Assembly (NCBI RefSeq): GCF_016785085.1 | Contig: NZ_JAENHO010000005.1 | Coordinates: forward strand, 372,001 to 436,000 | DNA: 64,000 nucleotides | Reading direction: 5' to 3' | Source: Paractinoplanes lichenicola | GTDB taxonomy: Bacteria > Actinomycetota > Actinomycetes > Mycobacteriales > Micromonosporaceae | Shown here: one piece after another, positions 58,015-64,000 of the stretch | Layout: every line of letters begins with the position of its first letter | Numbering within the stretch: position 1 is the first letter of the stretch | Position numbers and translations under genes: made by a program | The notes under the pieces: generated by a model | Database searches by the model: none | Told to the model about the DNA's origin: nothing | The model's input: only the letters and a program-made list of their open reading frames with translations

Positions 58015-58881
58015 TCAGACCGGGACGGTGACGTTGCCCGGAGCGCGGACGCAGTCGGTGAGGGACTCGTCCGCGGCGACCTCGGCGCCCGGCCAGACGA
58101 CGCAGCGCGTGACTGTGCCGTGGACCCGGGCCCCCGCGCCCACCACAGACTCCGTGACGGCCCCGGTGACCTCCGCCGTGGGGTCGATGAGGACACCGCC
58201 GTTCGCGGCGTGCAGATTGGCTCTCAAGTAGTCGGCCGGGGTGCCGGTGTCGATGTAGACGCCCTCGTAGTTGATCAGCTCGAGCGCGCCCTCGGCCTCG
58301 GCCGGCCGCCACACCGTCCGGACGAGGTTGCTGTGCTCGGTCGACAGGGCGCGGACGTAGCGCCACGGCAGCAGGGAGAAACCGGTGAACCGGCGGCCGC
58401 TGAACCCGCCCGTCGCGCCGGGCAGGTTGGGCTTGGTGAGCATCCGGACCGTCTCACCCGACCAGCCGTCGAGCAGGGCCGCGATGTCCTTGCCGGGGTC
58501 GCGGGCGGGGTCGGCCAGATAGGCGTCGGCGTTGCCGACCAGCGCGCCGCGGCCGTCGACCCAGCCCTTGAGCCGGCCCACACCGCCCGACGTGCCGACC
58601 GGATCGCCGGGCTCGACCGACAGGTGGGCGCGGTCGCCGACGTGCCGCACGACCTGCTCGCCGAGGTAGCACGCGTTGACCGCCACCTGCGCCGGGCCGG
58701 CCAGCCCGAGCGCGGCCAGCCGGGCCAGCGCGCGGTCGAGCAGGGCCACGTTGCCGACCGGGCACAGCGCCTTGGGCAGTGACTCGGTCAGGGGCCGCAG
58801 CCGCTGGCCCTCACCGGCGGCCAGCACGATTCCGCAGACAGCTCGGTGCGGCTGCGCGACCGGGCGGTCGGCGCTGGTCAC
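58015..58881 (-). CDS. Sugar nucleotidyltransferase (NDP-sugar type)
   Basis: 288 residues. GIVLAAGEGQRLRPLTESLP followed by KALCPVGNVALLDRAL is the nucleotidyl-transferase signature with the pyrophosphate-binding loop and Lys. ALVGNADAYLAD is the metal site. The C-terminal region (about 230-288) has left-handed-helix-type hexapeptide repeats (DPTAEVTGAVTESVVGAG). Sugar and nucleotide unknown. GTG 58881 overlaps the NUDIX stop. Confidence 0.87.
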   Translation of the reverse strand: MTSADRPVAQPHRAVCGIVLAAGEGQRLRPLTESLPKALCPVGNVALLDRALARLAALGLAGPAQVAVNACYLGEQVVRHVGDRAHLSVEPGDPVGTSGGVGRLKGWVDGRGALVGNADAYLADPARDPGKDIAALLDGWSGETVRMLTKPNLPGATGGFSGRRFTGFSLLPWRYVRALSTEHSNLVRTVWRPAEAEGALELINYEGVYIDTGTPADYLRANLHAANGGVLIDPTAEVTGAVTESVVGAGARVHGTVTRCVVWPGAEVAADESLTDCVRAPGNVTVPV

Positions 58882-59378
58882 GGCCGGCGGCCGATGTCGT
58901 AGCGGGCCAGCAGCTGGGCGGTGTTGCGGGTGAGGCGGGGCAGGTCGTCGACCGGGAACCAGTTCGCCTCGAGGATCTCGCCGCCGTCGACGCGCAGCTC
59001 CGTGGTGGACGCCGGGACCGAGGCGAACCAGACGGTGTCGACGACGCCGACCGGGTGGATGATCGCGTTCGGGTTGCCGGGGGTGAGCTCGCCGGGGTCG
59101 ACCCGGACGCCGGTCTCCTCGAAGAGCTCGCGGGCGGCGCCGACGGCCGCGGGCTCGTGCCGCTTGAGCAGCCCCGCCGGGAGGCTCCAGCCGTGCTTGG
59201 TCGGCTGCCGCAGCAGGAGCAGCCGCGAGGGCTCCGGAGTCTCCGAGTCGCGGATCACCGCCACCGCACCGACCAGGTATTTCGGGGCGACCAGGCTCGC
59301 GACGGTGCGGCGCACGGAACTCGGCATGCGATAGAACGTCTGATAGGCGTACGCCCGCACGCGCCGAGGAATATTCAC
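58878..59378 (-). CDS. NUDIX hydrolase
   Basis: 166 residues. The Nudix box GLLKRHEPAAVGAARELFEE plus TGV is intact. The N-terminus is basic (MNIPRRVRAYAYQTFYRMP). Substrate unknown. TAGCCT at 59386-59391 ends seven bases before GTG 59378, a leaderless-type promoter. Overlaps the nucleotidyltransferase start by four bases, so the pair may act on the same nucleotide or sugar metabolite. Confidence 0.9.
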   Translation of the reverse strand: MNIPRRVRAYAYQTFYRMPSSVRRTVASLVAPKYLVGAVAVIRDSETPEPSRLLLLRQPTKHGWSLPAGLLKRHEPAAVGAARELFEETGVRVDPGELTPGNPNAIIHPVGVVDTVWFASVPASTTELRVDGGEILEANWFPVDDLPRLTRNTAQLLARYDIGRRP

Positions 59379-59409
59379 AAGCGCAAGGCTAGCCGGGCCC
59401 GGCCGTGGT

Positions 59410-61200
59410 CTAGTCAGGGTGGTCGACGAGGGCGATCAGCTGCTCGACCACCGTGTCGGGCTCGAGGGTGCGCTCACAGACCGCGACCAGCATCGTCTCG
59501 AGGTCGGGATAGCCCAGCTCCTCGGCCAGGCGGCGCAGCGGCACCTCGCTGGCCAGGCCGCGGTCGTGCTTGCGCAGCGTCAGCCCGATCGTGGCGCGGC
59601 CCAGGCGCACCTTGTCGGCGATGCTGATGCCCGGCTCGTTCTTCTCGTCGAAGTACCGGTTGATCTGCATCTGGGCCTGGCTCGATTTCACGAAGCCGAG
59701 CCACTCGCGGCGCGGGCCGCGAGGAGCGTTCGGCTCCACCTCCACGTGGTGATCGTTCTCGGAGAAGATCTCGACCACGTCGCCGTCGCGGAGCTGGGAG
59801 CTGAGCGGGGCCAGCCGGCCGTTGATCGTGGCGGCGAGGCACTGGTCACCCGTCTGCGGACCCAGCTCGTACGCCAGGTCGACCGGGGTGGAACCGCTCG
59901 GCAGCTCGAACGCGTGCCCGTGAGCGAACACCGTGATCTGGGCCTCGGCGAGATCGCAGCGCAGCGAGGCCAGGAACTGGGCGGCGTCGGTGGTGTCCTG
60001 CTGCCAGTCGAGCACCCGCTTGAGCCAGGTCAGCTGGTCGGCGCCCGAGGCCTCGGCGGTCTCGGCGTATTTCGGATAGCGGTAGGTCGTGGCGACGCCG
60101 TATTCCGAATAGCGGTGCATCGCCTGCGTGCGGATCAGCACCTCGACCAGGCGGCCGTCGGGGCCGGTGACCGTCGTGTGCAGCGAGCGATAGAGGTTGT
60201 TCTTGGGGGAGGCGATGAAGTCTTTGAAACGGCCGGCCACCGGGCGCCACTGGCCGTGGATGGCGCCGAGCGCGGCGTAACAGTCGGTCTCGGGGCCGTC
60301 GACCACGACCGCGATGCGGGGCAGGTCGAAGGGGACCGCGTGCCCGCCGGCCACGGTGTCTTTCCAAATCGAGTAATAGTGCCGCGGGCGGGCCGTGACC
60401 TCGGCCGTCACGCGCTGGCGGCGCAGGGCCGTGCGCGCCTTGCCGCTGACGTCGTCGAGGTATTCCGACCAGCCGGGGCGGTTGCGCACGTGCTCGTCGA
60501 TCCGCGCGTACGAATCCGGCTCGAGGTGATAGAGCACCACGTCGTCGAGGTCGCGCTTGAGGGCCTGGATGCCGAGCCGGTCGCACAGCGGGACGAGCAC
60601 GTCGAGCGTGGCCGTGGCGATGCGGGCGCGGGAGGCGGGGGAGCGGGCGTCGAGCGTGCGCATGTTGTGCAGCCGGTCGGCCAGCTTGATCACCAGCACC
60701 CGGACGTCCTTGCCGGCGGCGACGATCATCTTGCGGATCGTCTCGGCCTCGGCCGCCTTGCCGTAGAACGCCTTGTCGAACTTGGTCACGCCGTCGACCA
60801 GGTGGGTCACCTCGGGGCCGAAGTCGCTGTGCAGCGCCTCGAGCGTGTAGCTCGTGTCTTCCACCGTGTCGTGCAGCAGGGCGGCGACCAGGGTGGTCGT
60901 GTCCATGCCGAGCTCGGCGCAGATCTGGGCGACGGCGAGCGGATGCGTGATGTACGGCTCGCCGGACTTGCGCATCTGGCCGCGGTGCATGTTTTCGGCG
61001 ATCGCGTAGCTGCGCCGCAGGACGCCGGCGTCGGCCGACGGATGCACGGCTCGATGCGTGCGGGTGAGGACGGTGACGGGATCGTCGTCGTCGCCATTGA
61101 AGCTCAGAAAGGACCGGAGCCGCTGGGTGATCGACAGATCGCGCTGGGTTGTCGGCAGGGCACGTCCAAGGGCGGCGCCGTGGCCGGCGTCGACGTCCAC
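59410..61200 (-). CDS. RelA/SpoT-like protein with HD, synthetase-like and TGS domains
   Basis: 596 residues. The HD hydrolase domain has the usual SGEPYITHPLAVAQICAELG, ALLHDTVEDTSY, and KLADRLHNMRTL, so (p)ppGpp hydrolysis is supported. The synthetase-like domain (about 255-400) contains FKDFIASPKNNLYRSLHTTV and EVLIRTQAMHRYSEYG, but departs from the usual RFKDY and AAHWKY patterns, so synthesis is uncertain. A TGS domain (about 415-480) and a helical end follow; the C-terminal ACT is absent, making it about 150-200 residues shorter than canonical Rel. I choose GTG 61200 (VDVDAGHG...); upstream in-frame codons look unconvincing. Confidence 0.82.
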   Translation of the reverse strand: MDVDAGHGAALGRALPTTQRDLSITQRLRSFLSFNGDDDDPVTVLTRTHRAVHPSADAGVLRRSYAIAENMHRGQMRKSGEPYITHPLAVAQICAELGMDTTTLVAALLHDTVEDTSYTLEALHSDFGPEVTHLVDGVTKFDKAFYGKAAEAETIRKMIVAAGKDVRVLVIKLADRLHNMRTLDARSPASRARIATATLDVLVPLCDRLGIQALKRDLDDVVLYHLEPDSYARIDEHVRNRPGWSEYLDDVSGKARTALRRQRVTAEVTARPRHYYSIWKDTVAGGHAVPFDLPRIAVVVDGPETDCYAALGAIHGQWRPVAGRFKDFIASPKNNLYRSLHTTVTGPDGRLVEVLIRTQAMHRYSEYGVATTYRYPKYAETAEASGADQLTWLKRVLDWQQDTTDAAQFLASLRCDLAEAQITVFAHGHAFELPSGSTPVDLAYELGPQTGDQCLAATINGRLAPLSSQLRDGDVVEIFSENDHHVEVEPNAPRGPRREWLGFVKSSQAQMQINRYFDEKNEPGISIADKVRLGRATIGLTLRKHDRGLASEVPLRRLAEELGYPDLETMLVAVCERTLEPDTVVEQLIALVDHPD

Positions 61201-61309
61201 TGGACACCCCCTCACCGCAGGGCCGCCGGTCTCTCGCGCGGGGGACCGCGGGAGCCGAGGGCCAAATCGTCGTGAAGCCCCGCGAACCAGGCCGGAGAAT
61301 CCACTTGCC

Positions 61310-63109
61310 TTACAGCCTAAGCGAGCGAGCGTCATCCGAACGGTCAGTTACGGATGAGCGAACGGACGAGTCTTTGCCCGAAGCTGCGGCTTCTGCCCTG
61401 TTGAGCAGGGCGGTGAACCGCGCCGCGCCACGAACCGGTGACACCCAGTCGCCGGAAGTTTCCACCAGCCGGGTGTCGGGCCGTTCGAGCCAGGCCAGGA
61501 TCCGCTCGGTCTCCTCGGCCGTGGCGGCGGGCACCGGGCCCGGTCCGGGTAGGACTGTTTCGGCCGTCAGGCGGACCGCGTCGAGGGTCGGCCGGGGGTG
61601 CTCGCGGGGCGGCGAGGTGGCCGCGGCGGCGAGCCGGCCGTGCCTGACGACCGAGATCTCCCAGCCGCCGACCGTGTCGCGCCGGGCCGCGACGATCTCG
61701 CCCAGCCTGGTCAAAGCGGACAATCGCTGCATCCGCACGGTCGCGCGGAGCAGCGCGATCAGCCGGGAGCGCAGGACGGCCGCCTCCTCGTAGCGGCACT
61801 TGCCGGACAGGATCTCGATCCGATCCATCAGGGCGTCGACCACCTGCGACGGGTCACCGTGGATGGCGTCGCGGAACGGCAGTGCGGCGGTGGTCGCGTA
61901 CTCCTCCGGGGTGATCTTGTGTTCGCAGGGCGCGGCGCACCGGCCCAGCTCGGCCAGCGCGCACGCCGGGGTCGGGGTGCGCACCGAGAGCTTGTGGCTG
62001 CACTGGCGCAGGGGGACGGCGTCGTAGACCCCGGCCGCGGCCAGCTCGGCCGTGCGGCGCGACGAGAACGGGCCCAGGTAGGCCGCGTCGTCGTCGGCCA
62101 GCGCGCGGACCACCGACAGCCGCGGATAGGCCTCGGTGGTGAGCTTGAGCCAGACGACGCGTTCCGGATATTTCGAACGCCGGTTGTACGGCGGGGAGTG
62201 GGCCGCGATGAGCCGCAGCTCACGGACCTCGGCCTCGAGCGAGTGGGCGCACTCGACGGCCTCGACCCGAGTGGCCGCGCCGAGCATCTCGGAGATGCGC
62301 GCCCGCTTCTCGCTGGCGGTGAAATAGCTGCGGACGCGGGTGGCGATGTCTTTGGACGTGCCGACGTAGAGGGCGCGGTCGTCGGCGGCGCGGAACACGT
62401 AGACCCCGGGGACGTGGGGCAGGCCGTCGGCCAGGTGGCGCTGGCGGCGCTGGGTGGGCGTGACCGCCTTGGCGAACTCGATCGCGTCGCCCAGGGTGTG
62501 GACGCGATAGCTGCCCAGCCGCTCGATCAGGCCGTGCAGCACGTCGACCGTGGCGCGGGCGTCGTCGAGCGCGCGGTGGGTGGGCTGGACGGTCGCGTGG
62601 AAGAACTGGGCCAGCGTGCCCAGCTTGCGGTTGGGCACCTCGTCGCGGGTGAGCGCCCGGCGGGCCACGGCGGCCGTGTCGAGCACCCGCGGGTTGGGCC
62701 ACAGATAGCCGTGACGGGCGCAGGCGGCCTTGAGGAAGCCCACGTCATAGGGCGCGTTGTGCGCCACCAGCACCGCGCCCCGCAGGAACTCGAGGAGGCT
62801 GGGCAGCACCGACTCGATCGGCGGGGCCGGGGCCAGCATCGCCTCGGTGATGCCGGTCAGCACGGTGATGAACGGCGGCAGCCGCTCGCCCGGGTTGACC
62901 AGGGTCGCGAAGACGCCCAGCTCGACCCCGCCGCGCACCTTGACCGCGCCGATCTCGGTGATGCCGGCGCCGTCGGCCGCGCCGCCGGTCGTCTCGAGAT
63001 CGAGCACCACGAAGGTGGTGTCGGCCAGGGAGAGCGCGGCCGGCTCGACCGAGCCGTCGGCGCTGAGAAGGGTGTCCAGAGTGCCCTGGACATATGCCGG
63101 TTGTGCCAC
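61310..63109 (-). CDS. DEDD exonuclease-GIY-YIG (UvrC-like) fusion protein
   Basis: 599 residues. The N-terminal DEDDh exonuclease of the DnaQ type has FVVLDLETTGGAADGAGITE, VAHNAPYDVGFLKAAC and HRALDDARATVDVL (about 28-185). A GIY-YIG domain follows (PHVPGVYVFRAADDRALYVG with STKDIATRVRSYF-type residues, about 227-300). A UvrC-like Cys region has LGRCAAPCEHKI. It matches the M. tuberculosis Rv2191-type proteins that sit at this place. Probably nuclease-based repair or trimming; exact role unknown. Confidence 0.88.
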   Translation of the reverse strand: MAQPAYVQGTLDTLLSADGSVEPAALSLADTTFVVLDLETTGGAADGAGITEIGAVKVRGGVELGVFATLVNPGERLPPFITVLTGITEAMLAPAPPIESVLPSLLEFLRGAVLVAHNAPYDVGFLKAACARHGYLWPNPRVLDTAAVARRALTRDEVPNRKLGTLAQFFHATVQPTHRALDDARATVDVLHGLIERLGSYRVHTLGDAIEFAKAVTPTQRRQRHLADGLPHVPGVYVFRAADDRALYVGTSKDIATRVRSYFTASEKRARISEMLGAATRVEAVECAHSLEAEVRELRLIAAHSPPYNRRSKYPERVVWLKLTTEAYPRLSVVRALADDDAAYLGPFSSRRTAELAAAGVYDAVPLRQCSHKLSVRTPTPACALAELGRCAAPCEHKITPEEYATTAALPFRDAIHGDPSQVVDALMDRIEILSGKCRYEEAAVLRSRLIALLRATVRMQRLSALTRLGEIVAARRDTVGGWEISVVRHGRLAAAATSPPREHPRPTLDAVRLTAETVLPGPGPVPAATAEETERILAWLERPDTRLVETSGDWVSPVRGAARFTALLNRAEAAASGKDSSVRSSVTDRSDDARSLRL

Positions 63110-63213
63110 GGCGGGGAGATTAGAGAGGGGGTACGACAGAAACTGGCCGCGCTCTTGAAAAGATCACTTGCTTCGACAAGCTTTTCCGCAGTCCGCGGTG
63201 GGAGAATGGGTAG

Positions 63214-64000
63214 ATGTCAGAGCTCCTGCCGTCCGGCGACCGCCCCGAGGAGGAGGCGGCTGTCCAGGATGCGGAGTTCGGCCCGGAACCGGTGCTGCCC
63301 GAGCCGGTCCGCCAGCGGGTGACCGTTCTCGCCGCCGCCGCGCTGCCCGGCCTGCCCGCCGACGAGATGCCGGTGCAGATGCGCAAGGTCGCCCGGTTCG
63401 CCCCGAATCGCCGGGCCCGCCTGGGCGGCCGCGAGATCGCCGCCCAGCTCGCCTCCGACCCGCTGTTCCGCCAGCGGATCAGCAGCCGGATCGTGGCCGA
63501 CGCCGGTGATCTCGGCAACGCCGTGGCCGCGGGGGTGGCGCCCGGCGCGGCCGACCCGGTCGAGGTCGCCGCGCTGGCCTATCTCGCCCGCCCCGAGGGC
63601 TGGCGCGACCTGATCGAGGAGGCCGGGCACGCCGTCCAGGCCGAGGCCGACAGCGCCGCCGTCGCCCACCAGGTGCGCGAGGCCGAGCAGCGGGCCGCCC
63701 GGGCCGAGCACGACCGCGCGGTGGCCAAGGTCGAGGCCGACAAGCTGCGCGACGAGCTGGCCCGGGTCCGCGAGGAGCTCGGCCAGGTGCGGGAGGAGGC
63801 GCGCAGCAACGGCAAGGCCCTGCGCGAGGCCCACGCCGCCCAGAAGCGCGCGAGCGACCTGCTGGCCACCGAGAAGGGCCGGGCGGCCCGGGTCGCGGCC
63901 GACCACGACGCCGAGGTCCGCCGGCTCAAGACCCGGCTGGCCGAGGCCGAGGCGCTCGCCGCGACCGGCAAGGCCGCCGCCAAGGACGCCCGGGCCGCCG
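63214..64000 (+). CDS. NYN-domain-type RNA-binding protein, N-terminal part
   Basis: ATG 63214 follows GGGAGAATGGGTAG and the frame stays open to the window edge (262 residues). The N-terminal VRQRVTVLAAAALPGLPADE and ARLGGREIAAQLASDPLFRQ resemble the actinobacterial NYN-domain (limkain-like) proteins as I remember them. From about residue 140 to the edge it is a highly charged heptad-like coiled coil (VREAEQRAARAEHDRAVAKV). The catalytic NYN domain would lie beyond the window, so this assignment is tentative. Confidence 0.75.
   Translation, partial: MSELLPSGDRPEEEAAVQDAEFGPEPVLPEPVRQRVTVLAAAALPGLPADEMPVQMRKVARFAPNRRARLGGREIAAQLASDPLFRQRISSRIVADAGDLGNAVAAGVAPGAADPVEVAALAYLARPEGWRDLIEEAGHAVQAEADSAAVAHQVREAEQRAARAEHDRAVAKVEADKLRDELARVREELGQVREEARSNGKALREAHAAQKRASDLLATEKGRAARVAADHDAEVRRLKTRLAEAEALAATGKAAAKDARAA

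Noticed and set aside
1..64000. tRNA or rRNA genes
   Set aside because: No segment with a convincing tRNA cloverleaf or rRNA signature was seen, including beside the integrase remnant.

Overview
The window is high-GC actinobacterial DNA, most likely from the Micromonosporaceae and Actinoplanes-like. Evidence: strong G/C third-position bias, frequent GTG and TTG starts, actinobacterial-only families (DUF4191, DUF3043, DUF5808, CtaF, QcrC), and housekeeping genes in nearly the order I remember around glnA1 to ctaC/trpD in Mycobacterium tuberculosis. The genus is an inference.

Layout. Positions 1-950 hold the end of an unknown gene and a frameshifted tyrosine-integrase remnant. Positions 955-21500 hold nitrogen assimilation (glnA with a GlnR-type box), lipoate synthesis (lipA, lipB) and the lipoylated E2/E3 enzymes (sucB, lpdA). 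This core is interrupted twice. At 3.9-8.9 kb lie a 56-aa protein, a large LuxR-type ATPase regulator, a frameshifted methyltransferase and a surface protein. At 10.1-14.0 kb lie a short-form aspartyl-tRNA synthetase behind a complete T-box leader, an IS30-type remnant, a pair of inverted DnaA boxes and a membrane beta-propeller protein.

Positions 21.5-27.1 kb carry pepA, gcvT, cobS and a CobU-CobT fusion. Positions 27.2-40.0 kb look accessory: a site-2 protease, an aldo/keto reductase, a 1840-residue low-complexity protein with C-terminal WG repeats, an ABC-2 exporter of two permeases and one ATPase, an XRE-cupin regulator facing azlCD across a promoter covered by two identical-format palindromes, and a methyltransferase.

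Positions 40.1-57.1 kb return to core genes: DUF3043, murA, nadA, glycerate kinase, an A-type Fe-S carrier, a PfkB kinase, a TusA-like protein overlapping a cysteine desulfurase, and the respiratory genes ctaC-ctaF and ctaE-qcrCAB with a ctaG-type gene and trpD. ctaD is absent. The last 7 kb hold a RAM-domain protein, a SnoaL-like protein, a nucleotidyltransferase/NUDIX pair, a TGS-containing RelA/SpoT-like protein, a DEDD exonuclease-GIY-YIG fusion, and the start of an NYN-type RNA-binding protein.

LipA and LipB make the lipoyl group that SucB carries and Lpd re-oxidises; the GcvT pathway also depends on a lipoyl protein. QcrCAB with CtaC/E/F forms the bc1-aa3 branch. The strongest non-coding discovery is the aspartate T-box at 10.10-10.31 kb. 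The azlC double operator, a recurrent leaderless-promoter signature (TANNNT 6-8 bases before the start codon), the DnaA-box pairs and a strongly over-represented octamer CGTACGGG are also notable.
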